DNA from: Deltaproteobacteria bacterium
Lineage (GTDB): Bacteria; Desulfobacterota; Desulfuromonadia; Desulfuromonadales; BM103
Assembly: GCA_024636215.1 (NCBI GenBank)
Contig: JAGXHL010000060.1
Coordinates: forward strand, 1-31,493
Length of the DNA: 31,493 nucleotides
Reading direction: 5' to 3'
The position numbers and the translations under genes were made by a program. Each line of letters starts with the position of its first letter. The stretch's first letter is position 1. This document shows positions 16,959 through 25,995 of the stretch, piece after piece. The notes beneath the pieces are model-generated. The model was not told the origin of the DNA. It saw nothing but the letters and a program-made list of their open reading frames with translations, and did no database searches.

Positions 16959-18164
16959 TTAAAGCCAGTAAATCATCAGCATACTGGTACAGAGCAGAAG
17001 AAAAAACATACGAAACAGCTGTGCGCTGATCGCCATGAACAATCCTGGTCGTGCTCCGAGAACCGCCACATAGGTCGGCAGAGCGTGACGCAAGGTCCGC
17101 ACCGGAGCGGTTACCATCGAGCCGAACAAAATGATAATGACCGCCTGTTGAGTGCTGATCGCTCCTGAATCTATAAAATTTGCGGCGGCAATCGCACCGT
17201 TGTAAAGACTCAGGGCCTGGGCCGGAATTATCAAAAGCGACTGCGGTGGCAAGAAATCGAAAGTAAAGAGCTGCGGCATTGCGGCGGCCAACCATTTGAA
17301 CGCGCCGTAATATTCCATCGTGGCCATCAGGGCAAAGGTCGGAATGAGATAGATGATCAGACGCGTCAAGGTTTTGCTGGAACGTTTCCAGACAGTGGCC
17401 CAGAAAGCCCCCTGCTTGCGACGCCCTTCGCGGACTGCGGTCACATGCGAACTGACTGCCAGCTGCTCTCCAATCTGAAGACGGCCGAAGATAAATCGGC
17501 TGATCAATAGTGTTAAGACAATCTGTATGGCAATGGCTGAAAAACGGACACCAAAGAGAGCGATCGTTGCTTCCCAGCCGAAGGCGATGCCAATCGGCAC
17601 CACGAAGGTAGGCAAGTGTGCGAACAACGACAGGGCCGAGACCACGTAAACAGAGGTATAAAGCTCGCGGTTGCTGATCTGGCCACTGTCACGTTGAGAG
17701 ACCAGCATACTGTTGGCAACAGCACCCGATTGGAACGCCATTAAAAAAGCCGGACCGGCATGATGTGACAGTTTACCAAGGCCTGTCAGCGGCATAGTCA
17801 GCCAGGCAAGCATTTTGACAAAGCCTGAAACTTCCACCACTTGACCGATTAACACACCTATGCTGATAAAAAGCATCAGCTCAAATAGCATCAACCCTTT
17901 TCGAGGCCAGAATGGCAGCCGTCGCTTCCAAGATTTATAGCTGTCGCCACTCGACCCCTTTTTTTGTGCTGCGACCAGCGTTTTGCCTGTTTCGCCTTCG
18001 GGCTTGACTCGTTTGATAAGCTTCGGTTGTCCAGTTTTGAGCGAGTCCTTCGCTGCGCGTTCGACTTTTGACTGTCCGTCTTCGGGCGCTACACTGGTCG
18101 CAGCGGAAGCGAAGCTGACGCCAAAGATTCCTATCAGCACTATTGTATAGAAAAGAGAACGCAT
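16959..18164 (-). CDS. Gate-domain (nucleoside recognition) membrane protein, candidate metal transporter
   Basis: A 401-residue inner-membrane protein with a Gate/nucleoside-recognition domain, a fold shared with spore-maturation proteins and the FeoB core. ATG at 18164 begins one base after the cbiK stop and gives a clear signal sequence (MRSLFYTIVLIGIF...SFASAA); a GTG four codons earlier is the alternative. Residues about 25-92 are a soluble, Lys-rich stretch. About eight hydrophobic segments follow, with 'MAFQSGAVANSMLVSQRDSG', 'VVSALSLFAHLPTFVVP', 'QALSLYNGAIAAANF' and 'FGSMVTAPVRTLRHALPTY'. Coupling to cbiK inside a cobamide operon suggests cobalt uptake or delivery, but no family member is known to me with that proven role, so the function is inferred from context. 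Confidence 0.7.
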   Translation of the reverse strand: MRSLFYTIVLIGIFGVSFASAATSVAPEDGQSKVERAAKDSLKTGQPKLIKRVKPEGETGKTLVAAQKKGSSGDSYKSWKRRLPFWPRKGLMLFELMLFISIGVLIGQVVEVSGFVKMLAWLTMPLTGLGKLSHHAGPAFLMAFQSGAVANSMLVSQRDSGQISNRELYTSVYVVSALSLFAHLPTFVVPIGIAFGWEATIALFGVRFSAIAIQIVLTLLISRFIFGRLQIGEQLAVSSHVTAVREGRRKQGAFWATVWKRSSKTLTRLIIYLIPTFALMATMEYYGAFKWLAAAMPQLFTFDFLPPQSLLIIPAQALSLYNGAIAAANFIDSGAISTQQAVIIILFGSMVTAPVRTLRHALPTYVAVLGARPGLFMAISAQLFRMFFLLLCTSMLMIYWL

Positions 18165-18165
18165 A

Positions 18166-19011
18166 TCAGTGAACACTTTTGTCGTTCAGTTTTGACAGCG
18201 CATGGTCAAGATGATCGAAATAAATATCCAGAATTCCTTTGTTCCAGCCAAGTGATGGTGAAAGGGTTGTCTGCGGTGCCGCGATAATGTTCTTCCAACT
18301 GTCCGGTTCATCGCCGAGTACGTCGTTAAGGATGTGGTCGCCAGCGACGATCATCAAAGGGACAAAGTTGACCTGTTGCGGTTGCTTCTCTTTAACTTTT
18401 TGCAAAGGTTCAACCCCCGGGCTCCCTTCTACGCTGGCGACTGTGAGTTGGGGATAGACTGATTCGATTCTCCGGGCGAACGCTTCGATTCTTTGATTGA
18501 ACTGTGGATACTTTTTGTTCCCGTGCGCGACCACGACAGTCGGCTGTTCGAGATTAACATGTTCATTCAGGGCCACGATCACTCTGTCTATATCTTCATC
18601 GCTGGCCAAAAGAGCCGTCCCATAAGCAACCTTAAGGCCGCTGGTGTCTGCAGCTAATACGCTTCTGTATTCCTGACCCGGGGCAACATGGAGGCTCTGA
18701 AACACGACTTGTTTTTGGCCCTGCTCTCGTAGCTGGGAGATGATTTCGTTGACGTTGTAAGTCACGATCCCCTGTTTTTTCAGCTTGTCGATAATAAACT
18801 GTGAAGTAAATGCCCAGCGCAGATCATACTCTGGATAGCGATGGCGTGCTTGCCGGTCGATAAAATCAAACACCTTACGCGCCTCCGCTACCGATGTACC
18901 GAAAGCGGTCATTACGATGGCCGGTTTTTCCTGCGGAGCGGCCAGGCCTGTTTGAGTTGTAAATGTCATCAGTAGCACCTGAATGAAAATGAGATAAAGA
19001 AGTCGAGACAA
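18166..19011 (-). CDS. cbiK: Sirohydrochlorin cobaltochelatase CbiK with N-terminal signal sequence
   Basis: A 281-residue class II chelatase inserting cobalt into sirohydrochlorin. The TTG at 19011 is chosen because AGGAG lies exactly eight bases upstream and the frame then opens with a signal peptide (SRLLYLIFIQVLLMTF...GLAA) of about 25 residues; an in-frame GTG at 19044 lies inside cbiC. The mature domain begins 'KPAIVMTAFGTSVAEARKVFDFID', with 'LHVAPGQEY', 'VVVAHGNKKYPQFN' (first metal-site His) and 'VAGDHILNDVLGDEPDSW' (second). Signal-bearing CbiK is known from Desulfovibrio (periplasmic CbiK), so export is likely. Its stop is one base from the Gate-protein ATG. Confidence 0.9.
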   Translation of the reverse strand: MSRLLYLIFIQVLLMTFTTQTGLAAPQEKPAIVMTAFGTSVAEARKVFDFIDRQARHRYPEYDLRWAFTSQFIIDKLKKQGIVTYNVNEIISQLREQGQKQVVFQSLHVAPGQEYRSVLAADTSGLKVAYGTALLASDEDIDRVIVALNEHVNLEQPTVVVAHGNKKYPQFNQRIEAFARRIESVYPQLTVASVEGSPGVEPLQKVKEKQPQQVNFVPLMIVAGDHILNDVLGDEPDSWKNIIAAPQTTLSPSLGWNKGILDIYFDHLDHALSKLNDKSVH

Positions 19012-19016
19012 ATGTT

Positions 19017-19700
19017 TTACTCCTGGTTGTATGCAAGGCTGCACATGGCGTGCAGGCAGGCAACAGCAAGTGGACTACCGCCGCGCCGCCCAGTTAAAAC
19101 CACATGGGGCATGCCGGTCCGCAGCAGTTCTTCCTTGCTCTCCAGTACATGGATAAAGCCTACCGGCATACCGATCACAAGTGCCGGACGGATCCCTTCC
19201 TCCATGGCCAGCCGGTTGATTTCCAACAGAGCGACCGGAGCATTGCCAATCAGAACGATGCTGCCGTGCAACATCTCTCTGGCTTTCTGCACCGCGAATA
19301 ATGAGCGGGGCAGACCTGCCTGTTTCGCTTTTGCCGCCACATCTTCATCGGCAACATGACAATAAATATCCTCACGACTGTAGGCAGGATTGACCTGTTG
19401 CAAGCGCGCAGGCGACAGCCCGGAGCGGATCATGTTGCTGTCGGCGTAGATTCTGGCTCCTGCTTTGAGAGCGGCGGCGGCAGCGCTAAAGGCATCGTCA
19501 CTGAAGCGAATCAACTCGGCGATAGCGAAGTCTGCAGTGGTGTGGATCAAGCGTCTCGCCACTTCCCACTCTTGGGGCGGCAGGTGATAGTTCTGCGCTT
19601 CGGCATCAATGGCAGCGAATGAGCGTGCCTCGATCTCCGGCCCGCTTATTGGATTCTCGTACAAATCGTAAATCAAAGGTCTGTCAGGCAAGCGTGTCAT
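19017..19700 (-). CDS. cbiC: Cobalt-precorrin-8 methylmutase CbiC
   Basis: A 227-residue methylmutase moving the C11 methyl to C12 to give cobyrinic acid. Signatures: 'PISGPEIEARSFAAIDAEA', catalytic His in 'ARRLIHTTADFAIA' (about 47-60), 'IYADSNMIRSGLS', 'GNAPVALLEI' and 'ALVIGMPVGFIHVLESKEEL'. ATG at 19700 is preceded by GGAAGGA. It lies between cbiA (19-base gap) and cbiK. The cbiK ribosome binding site overlaps the cbiC stop, so the two are tightly coupled. Length is normal for CobH/CbiC. Confidence 0.94.
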   Translation of the reverse strand: MTRLPDRPLIYDLYENPISGPEIEARSFAAIDAEAQNYHLPPQEWEVARRLIHTTADFAIAELIRFSDDAFSAAAAALKAGARIYADSNMIRSGLSPARLQQVNPAYSREDIYCHVADEDVAAKAKQAGLPRSLFAVQKAREMLHGSIVLIGNAPVALLEINRLAMEEGIRPALVIGMPVGFIHVLESKEELLRTGMPHVVLTGRRGGSPLAVACLHAMCSLAYNQE

Positions 19701-19719
19701 GCGTCATCCTTCCTTACTT

Positions 19720-21123
19720 TTAAAGTGATACTCTTTGTTCGGTTTTGAACCGCCTTATCTTTTCGATAAAAGCGTCCAGCGCCTGCGGCTGTGACGCCAG
19801 GTGCAAATGCGCGTAACTGGCCAGAACCAGTCCCCTTTGGTAGCCTTCGTCGCAACAGTTGCCGCTTCGGTTTTGCCTCAGGCTATAGGCACTCTGCCAG
19901 CCATCAACACCGATCGGGTCGCTGCTCAACTCCGAATAATGGAATTCGTGGCCACGCAGCCGAGTTTCGCAATCGCCGAACAGAGTAGGACGGTGCAGGG
20001 TTGCTTCGACATAGCCGAGAGTTTTGCGTTTTTCAAGCATTCGCGCCCAACTGGGGAGGACGCCGACCAGCGGCCAGCGCCGAGCATCGATCTCCACACC
20101 GTAGGAGAGGTAGATCAAGCCGCCACACTCTGCGTAAACCGGTCGACCGCTTTGGCAAAAAGCCGCCACAGATTGAAGCATACTGCGGTTTTCGGAAAGG
20201 GACTCGGCATGCACCTCCGGGTAGCCTCCCCCTAAGTAGAGGGCGTCGCACCCCTGCGGTATCTTGCTTTCGCACAGAGGTGAAAAGAAACAGAGCTCGA
20301 CGCCTCGTTTTTTCAGAGCATCAAACAGGTCGGGATAGTAGAACTGAAAAGCCGCATCTCGAGCGATACCGATCCGCAAATTTTCACCCGCAACCTTTTG
20401 CGCTGTCAATGGGCGACCGACAACATCTTCGGCCGGTTCGACCAGCGTCAGCAGGCGATCCAGATCAATGCGATCTTCAGCCACTGCACTCAAGCTGTTG
20501 CACAGTTCTGTGTTCCAATCGAATTCGTCAGCAGAGACCAGCCCCAGGTGTCGACTTGGCAATGCCGGAAAATCAGCTCGATGGATTGCGCCGAACAGTG
20601 GAGGAAGTTGAGCGGCATCGAGTGCCTGACTCAACAACTCTCCGTGGCTTACAGATCCACACATGTTAGCAATCACGCCACCGACTTGAACAGCCGGATC
20701 AAACTCTGTGTAACCCTGCACCAAGGCGGCAATGCTGCGCGCCATACCGTGCGCATTCACAACGAGGAGGACCTGTGCCTGCAGCCAACTGGCAATCTGT
20801 GCCGTACTTCCATCCAGATTATTGCTGCTGCTGCCGTCGAACAACCCCATCACCCCCTCGATAATGGCAATGTCAACGTCAGCACAGGCGCCATGAAAGA
20901 GCTGGCGAACATAATTTTCATCGCTCATCCACCCGTCGAGGTTGTAGCATGGTCGCCCAGAGAGACGCGCCAGATGCCCTGGGTCGAGGTAATCAGGCCC
21001 GACCTTGAAGGTCTGGACCTTCAAACCGCGCTTACGCAGGGCCGCCACCAAAGCGAGGGCCACGGAAGATTTGCCGACGCCGCTGTGGGCGCCACCGATA
21101 ACCAGTCGGGGGATCGTTTTCAA
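19720..21123 (-). CDS. cbiA: Cobyrinate a,c-diamide synthase CbiA
   Basis: A 467-residue glutamine-dependent, ATP-consuming amidase that amidates the a and c side chains. The N-terminal ATP-binding half has GGAHSGVGKSS (10-20) and 'FKVGPDYLDPGHL'; 'EGVMGLFDG' lies at 89-97. The C-terminal glutaminase-like half has 'LYLGGGYPEVHA' and the nucleophile C333 in 'YAECGGLIYLS'; 'GHEFHYSEL' follows. The start is a TTG at 21123 overlapping the cobO stop (TTGA), with a GGGGG stretch upstream. Length matches CbiA/CobB (about 450-470). Confidence 0.94.
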   Translation of the reverse strand: MKTIPRLVIGGAHSGVGKSSVALALVAALRKRGLKVQTFKVGPDYLDPGHLARLSGRPCYNLDGWMSDENYVRQLFHGACADVDIAIIEGVMGLFDGSSSNNLDGSTAQIASWLQAQVLLVVNAHGMARSIAALVQGYTEFDPAVQVGGVIANMCGSVSHGELLSQALDAAQLPPLFGAIHRADFPALPSRHLGLVSADEFDWNTELCNSLSAVAEDRIDLDRLLTLVEPAEDVVGRPLTAQKVAGENLRIGIARDAAFQFYYPDLFDALKKRGVELCFFSPLCESKIPQGCDALYLGGGYPEVHAESLSENRSMLQSVAAFCQSGRPVYAECGGLIYLSYGVEIDARRWPLVGVLPSWARMLEKRKTLGYVEATLHRPTLFGDCETRLRGHEFHYSELSSDPIGVDGWQSAYSLRQNRSGNCCDEGYQRGLVLASYAHLHLASQPQALDAFIEKIRRFKTEQRVSL

Positions 21124-21638
21124 AATTCTACCCCCTTCCGCGCCTGGATACCTCGCTCCAGAGCGTGTTTAACAGGCGTGATGTGGCTCACTGTATCGGC
21201 CAGGGCGATCATGTTGTCGCAAGCGTCGCGGCCGGTCAGAACAATGTTCAGTGGCGGAAGAGCGGCGGCGAGAGCATCTGTAACAACGTGTTCTTCTAGA
21301 AGTCCCTTGGCAACCGCGCCACATATTTCATCCAGAATAATGAGATCATAATCGCCAGAATTCATTGCCTTACTGGCCAAAGTGAACCCCCTCTGCGCCG
21401 CCTGCTGGTGCTCTGGATAACGCGGGCTGTTCGGCTTGGGAACAAAGCCGAGGCCTGTCTGTATCACCGAAATGCCGAGTTTCTTCAGACTGACAAGTTC
21501 GCCGACGCTCTCATCCTGTTTCATGAACTGGAGGATCAACACCCGCTGATTATGGCCAGCAGCGCGCAGCGCCATACCGAAGGCAGCCGTAGATTTGCCT
21601 TTGCCATTGCCGGTAAAGATCAGGATATTTTTATCCAA
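21120..21638 (-). CDS. cobO: Cob(I)yrinic acid a,c-diamide adenosyltransferase CobO
   Basis: A 172-residue CobA/CobO/BtuR-type ATP:corrinoid adenosyltransferase, attaching the 5'-deoxyadenosyl ligand to cobalt. The P-loop GNGKGKSTAAFG lies at residues 10-21, with 'RVLILQFMKQDESVGE', 'LIILDEICGAVAKGL' and 'IVLTGRDA' following. The listed frame could begin at a TTG at 21653, but AAGGAG falls in the codons just after it and five bases before a second TTG at 21638, which is taken as the real start. It overlaps cbiA by four bases and follows cbiB by 28 bases. Confidence 0.93.
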   Translation of the reverse strand: MDKNILIFTGNGKGKSTAAFGMALRAAGHNQRVLILQFMKQDESVGELVSLKKLGISVIQTGLGFVPKPNSPRYPEHQQAAQRGFTLASKAMNSGDYDLIILDEICGAVAKGLLEEHVVTDALAAALPPLNIVLTGRDACDNMIALADTVSHITPVKHALERGIQARKGVEF

Positions 21639-21666
21639 AGGTACTCCTTTCAAGCGGTCAGCTCAC

Positions 21667-22614
21667 TCATTGAAAAACGATCCAGCAGAGCAGACCGATC
21701 GCTCCTGTCAACAAAGAGGTTGTCCACATCAAACGTACCGCTTCGCCGATATTCCGGGAGCAAAGCGTTTTTCCCGGATCACCCAGATACGGGCGGAAAG
21801 AGGTTTGGCCAAAGTAGCTGCTTTCGCCACCCAGACGTACATTCAAGGCCCCGGCCATAGCCGCTTCAATCTGCCCGGAATTTGGGCTGGGGTGTTGTTT
21901 GCGATCTCGTTTGAAGATTCTCCACGCCTGACAAGCGTCCAGATTGATCAAGGCTGCGGCCGGTGGCGTCAGTAATGCTGTCAATCGTGCCGGAATGAAA
22001 TTCACCAGGTCATCGAGGCGCGCCGAAAAACAGCCGAAATAAAGATAACGGTCATTCTTGTATCCGAACGTAGAGTCGAGGGTGTTGATCGCTTTGTAGA
22101 TCATCGCCCCTACGGGGCCGGCGAGCAGGGCGAACAGCAACGGCGCGGTCACCGCGTCAACGGTATTTTCTGCGACACTCTCTACCGCCGCGCGGGAAAT
22201 CCCGGCCTCATCGAGCTGTGCAGTATCACGCCCAACCAGCATCGCGACCCTCTGTCGTGCGGTAGTCAGATCACCGGCATCCAGTTCTTCTTTAACCTCA
22301 AGCGCATGCCGGCTCAGGTCGCGGGCTGCCAGGCAGCTGTAAATGATCAGGATTGCAACAGCATCTCCAAGTAGCGGGTGAAAATGACCCGCAACAAACA
22401 GCAACAGGCTACAACTGCCAGCAGTGATGCTGATAACGAGAACCGCCGTTATCAGTCCTGCCAGGCGTTCATTTGCAATAAGGCGGCGTAACGGCGCTTC
22501 CAGTGCTAATGCCAGCTTGCCGATCCCCTGCACCGGATGCGGCAACCAACGTGGGTCCCCCCAGAGCGCGTCAAGTGCCAGTGCGATCACAATCTGCAAA
22601 AGGAACGGAATCAC
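21667..22614 (-). CDS. cbiB: Adenosylcobinamide-phosphate synthase CbiB
   Basis: A 315-residue polytopic inner-membrane enzyme attaching the aminopropanol (phosphate) arm to adenosylcobyric acid. Signatures: 'ALDALWGDPRWLPHPVQGIG' near the N terminus, 'AESVAENTVDAVTAPLLFALL' around 160-180, 'KAINTLDSTFGYKNDRY' and 'HPSPNSGQIEAAMAGAL'. Several hydrophobic segments are visible at both ends. Its ATG overlaps the cobD-cbiP stop by four bases, fitting a shared pathway step because CobD supplies the arm. Confidence 0.93.
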   Translation of the reverse strand: MIPFLLQIVIALALDALWGDPRWLPHPVQGIGKLALALEAPLRRLIANERLAGLITAVLVISITAGSCSLLLFVAGHFHPLLGDAVAILIIYSCLAARDLSRHALEVKEELDAGDLTTARQRVAMLVGRDTAQLDEAGISRAAVESVAENTVDAVTAPLLFALLAGPVGAMIYKAINTLDSTFGYKNDRYLYFGCFSARLDDLVNFIPARLTALLTPPAAALINLDACQAWRIFKRDRKQHPSPNSGQIEAAMAGALNVRLGGESSYFGQTSFRPYLGDPGKTLCSRNIGEAVRLMWTTSLLTGAIGLLCWIVFQ

Positions 22615-25199
22615 AGGCCAATACTCCGGTAAATCGCTTGCATGTCGAGAGCTTCTCGCACGACATCAGCCAGACGATCGAATGCCGGTTCCAGATCGTA
22701 GCTGGCGCGGATTTGACCGTCCGTACTCCACCCCCGCTGTTGTCGCAATCGATCGATAAACCAGCGCCGAAAGTTGTCGGCATCGAAAACACCGTGCAGA
22801 TACGTGCCCCAGATCCGCCCTTTATGGGTACTGCCTCCAATCATCTCGCCGTCAGCGTTGCGAATAATAGTCTCAACCTCATCGGCAACAGAGATCGTCT
22901 GACCATGATGAATCTCATAACCGACTAATTCGTATCCGGAAGGGAGATGACGACTTCGCGTCTGTAGCGTGGTTTTGTTCTGGGCCAAAACTGTATCAAG
23001 TGGCAGCAGACCGAGTCCCGGTTGGCTCTGACCATCCGATTCAACTATGTGAGGATCGCTGATCTGTCGGCCCAGCAGTTGAAATCCTCCACAGATGCCG
23101 ACGATTTCACATGCGTCGGTTTCAGCGAGATGCAGGATGCGCTCGGCCAAGCCGCTGTCACGCAGGTGACGCAAGTCACCAAGTACGTTTTTACTCCCGG
23201 GCAAAATCAGGACGTCCGGTTTCCCTAGTTCTTTAAGTTGGCGAACGATCCGAAGATGGACATCCGGTTCAATACTGAGCGCGTCAAAATCGGTAAAGTT
23301 GGAGATATGGGGCATATCGAGAATAGCAATATCAATCTGATTATCAGGAGCTTGACCCTGATGAATTGACCCCTCCTTGAAGGAAACCGAGTCCTCTTCC
23401 GGCAGGCCTAATTGTGACAGATAGGGGACCACTCCCAGAATCGAGCGGCCAGTGTGGTCGCGGGTTGCGTCCAGCGCAGGGCCGAGAAAACTTGGGTCAC
23501 CCCGGAAACGGTTGATAACGAAGCCTGCGACCTGTGCCCGCTCTGCTTCAGTGAGTAACTCCATGGTGCCGACAAACGAAGCGAAAACACCGCCGCGGTC
23601 GATGTCTCCCACCAATAGCACAGGGGCCTGAGCATACCGGGCCATGTTCATGTTGACGATATCCGCCGCCTTGAGGTTGATCTCGGCCGGGCTGCCGGCG
23701 CCCTCAAGAACCATGACCTCGTGCTCACTGGAAAGATCGTCGTAACTGCGCTTGACTGTCTCGAAAATCTTCAGTCGTTGTTCCGCATAGGCCCGGAAGT
23801 GCATGTTTCCAAAAACCTGACCATTAAGGATGATTTGCGAGCCTGTTTCACTGTTCGGTTTTAAAAGAACCGGGTTCATTCGTACATCCGGCTCGAGACG
23901 ACAGGCCTGGGCCTGCACCACCTGGGCGCGCCCCATTTCTCCCCCTTGTCTGGTCACATAAGAGTTCAGTGACATATTCTGCGCTTTGAAGGGAGCAACA
24001 TCGTAGCCGTCCTGCTGGAGGATTCGGCACATGGCGGCCGTAAGTACACTCTTACCAGCGTTCGAACCTGTTCCCTGGAACATGATCGCCGTGGTTTTTC
24101 TACGCCTTGGTGAGGTCGGTCGTATCCCAAGAATGTCCTTCAGGATGCGACAAAGTTGTTTCTGCTCGCTGGTCGTACGAACCGCAACTCGGAAATAACG
24201 TTGATCCAGGGTATGGAAATTGCCACACACGCGGATGGCGACTCCCTGCTCAAGCATTTGTTCTGCCAGTTGCCCCGCGCTCAGGTTGTCACGATCGAGC
24301 CGCAGCAGCAGAAAATTGGCTTCTCCCGGATAAACAGTCAGTCCGGGGATATCGCTTAGTTGCCGCTGAAACTGCTCCCGCTGAAGGGTAACAAACGCGC
24401 GACTACGCTGGCGATATTCCCGATCCTCAACGGCCCGGCGTCCAACCACTTGGGCCAGGGTATTAACCGTCCAGTTTGGCAGTAGCCGACGTATTTTAGC
24501 TACGATCTCGGCTTCAGCGATCAGATAGCCAAGGCGCAATCCGGGGATGGCGTAAGCCTTGGTCATCGATTCAACAATGATGATATTTTCGGGGCGATCG
24601 ACGCGTAACGTGCAGTTATCGTCAGTAAAAGCGATGAATGATTCATCGACGACGAAGTACGTATGTGGATGCTGTTTGGCTAATTTTCGCAAATGGACAG
24701 AATCGAAAGTGTTGCCAGTCGGATTGTTAGGCTGGCCAAGCAGGACCATCTGTTCTGGTAACAGTTGTGCCGCTAGTGCATCGAAATCGAGAGAAAACTG
24801 GCTTGATTCGTCAAGGACCAAGTGTTGAACCTCCAACCCCGCGAGTAATGCCGAATCTTCATAGTCGGCATAAGAGGGGACAGGGATCAAAGCCCGCTTG
24901 ACTTCCATCGCGCGTGGCAGCAAGTACAACAGTTCAGTCGCGCCGTTACCAACCAGAATCTGCTCCATTGGTAAGTTGTTTTCCTTAGCAAGTGCGGCAA
25001 TTAGTTCCGAGCAATCAGGGTCGGGATAGTGCACCAGGTCACTGACATTGGCGCTAATCAGTGAACGTAGCCACTCCGGTGGCCCCAACGGATTGAGATT
25101 GGCGGAAAAGTCGAGTAGCTTCGCTGCCGGGATACCGGCTGCGTCACTCAGTCGAAGGAGATTGCCTCCATGCAGATGTCGCTGCGGAAAAATTTTCAT
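22611..25199 (-). CDS. cobD-cbiP: Fused threonine-phosphate decarboxylase CobD / cobyric acid synthase CbiP
   Basis: An uninterrupted 862-residue fusion. Residues 1-360 are a class I/II aminotransferase-fold decarboxylase (CobD) making (R)-1-aminopropan-2-ol phosphate: 'NLNPLGPPEW', 'GNGATELLYLL', 'QPNNPTG' (156-162), the PLP-binding K214 in 'SMTKAYAIPGLRLGY' and 'RVAVRT'. A short Arg-rich linker (about 361-368) leads to CbiP, which amidates four side chains to cobyric acid: P-loop-like FQGTGSNAGKS (374-384), 'KAQNMSLNSYV', nucleophile C703 in 'GICGGFQLLG', and H802 in 'TYLHGVFD'. Both halves retain their key residues. The gene lies between cobS (two-base gap) and cbiB (four-base overlap); their products act around the same intermediates. 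Confidence 0.94.
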   Translation of the reverse strand: MKIFPQRHLHGGNLLRLSDAAGIPAAKLLDFSANLNPLGPPEWLRSLISANVSDLVHYPDPDCSELIAALAKENNLPMEQILVGNGATELLYLLPRAMEVKRALIPVPSYADYEDSALLAGLEVQHLVLDESSQFSLDFDALAAQLLPEQMVLLGQPNNPTGNTFDSVHLRKLAKQHPHTYFVVDESFIAFTDDNCTLRVDRPENIIIVESMTKAYAIPGLRLGYLIAEAEIVAKIRRLLPNWTVNTLAQVVGRRAVEDREYRQRSRAFVTLQREQFQRQLSDIPGLTVYPGEANFLLLRLDRDNLSAGQLAEQMLEQGVAIRVCGNFHTLDQRYFRVAVRTTSEQKQLCRILKDILGIRPTSPRRRKTTAIMFQGTGSNAGKSVLTAAMCRILQQDGYDVAPFKAQNMSLNSYVTRQGGEMGRAQVVQAQACRLEPDVRMNPVLLKPNSETGSQIILNGQVFGNMHFRAYAEQRLKIFETVKRSYDDLSSEHEVMVLEGAGSPAEINLKAADIVNMNMARYAQAPVLLVGDIDRGGVFASFVGTMELLTEAERAQVAGFVINRFRGDPSFLGPALDATRDHTGRSILGVVPYLSQLGLPEEDSVSFKEGSIHQGQAPDNQIDIAILDMPHISNFTDFDALSIEPDVHLRIVRQLKELGKPDVLILPGSKNVLGDLRHLRDSGLAERILHLAETDACEIVGICGGFQLLGRQISDPHIVESDGQSQPGLGLLPLDTVLAQNKTTLQTRSRHLPSGYELVGYEIHHGQTISVADEVETIIRNADGEMIGGSTHKGRIWGTYLHGVFDADNFRRWFIDRLRQQRGWSTDGQIRASYDLEPAFDRLADVVREALDMQAIYRSIGL

Positions 25200-25201
25200 C
25201 T

Positions 25202-25957
25202 TTATACCAATAGCCCTTGTTGCAGACAGACCAGAACGGTCAGTACTGGAACCAGTTCCACGATTTCACATGCCGCCCCGAGAGTGTCTCCGGTTAAGCC
25301 ACCGAGCTTGGCTCTACAGTAGAGGGCAAATAACCAAGTAACGAACAAACAGGCAATTACGACCCAGATGCCGGCCGCACCGAGCAGGAAGAAAGCGCTC
25401 ACGCCGAGCAAAAGAGCGCTGGCAACGCCCTGCCCGTAATGGCTCTCTTTCTGAAACAGTGAAACCAGACCACTTTCACGGACATAGTTAAGGCCGACTG
25501 TTTTCAATACCAGGGCGGTGCGCCCGGCCAGTGACATAATAATAATCGTTGGAGTTCGCCAGTCACCTTCGAGGCTGGACAAGGCTGAAAATTTCAGTAA
25601 CAGTAATGCGGTTATAGTCAAAACGCCCATCGGACCACAGCGACTATCCTTCATGATCTCCAGCATTTGTTCCCTGGGGCGTGAACTCATGAAGGCATCG
25701 GCGCTATCGGCCAGGCCGTCGAGATGAAGACCTCCAGACACTGCGATCATGGCTATCACCAGAAGGGCACTGGGAACCTGTAGCCCGGGGAACAGCCAGC
25801 ACAACAGCTGGTCGAGAATTGCCATCAGAATGCCAACCAATAAGCCGACAACCGGAAACCAGGTAAGGCTACGCGCCAGTGCGTGTTCATCGCCACACCA
25901 GTTGGCAGGGATGCGCAGAATGGTCAAAAAGCTAACTGCAGCAAAAAAAGGTTTCAT
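25202..25957 (-). CDS. cobS: Adenosylcobinamide-GDP ribazoletransferase CobS
   Basis: A 251-residue integral membrane protein joining GDP-cobinamide and the alpha-riboside of the lower ligand. The family motif 'GGLHLDGLADSADAFMS' (about 75-91) holds the conserved acidic residues, followed by 'RCGPMGVLTITALLLLKFSAL' in and after a loop. Five or six hydrophobic segments are expected. ATG at 25957 has only a weak GA-rich site upstream. It begins 38 bases after the bzaF stop and ends two bases before the cobD-cbiP start. Confidence 0.93.
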   Translation of the reverse strand: MKPFFAAVSFLTILRIPANWCGDEHALARSLTWFPVVGLLVGILMAILDQLLCWLFPGLQVPSALLVIAMIAVSGGLHLDGLADSADAFMSSRPREQMLEIMKDSRCGPMGVLTITALLLLKFSALSSLEGDWRTPTIIIMSLAGRTALVLKTVGLNYVRESGLVSLFQKESHYGQGVASALLLGVSAFFLLGAAGIWVVIACLFVTWLFALYCRAKLGGLTGDTLGAACEIVELVPVLTVLVCLQQGLLV

Positions 25958-25995
25958 GTCACTTCTCGTAATAAATTATGCGTGAGTCTATTCAC

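Noticed and set aside
19042..19044. Upstream GTG start for cbiK
   Set aside because: It lies inside cbiC and lacks a ribosome binding site; the TTG at 19011 has AGGAG at eight bases and opens directly with the signal peptide.
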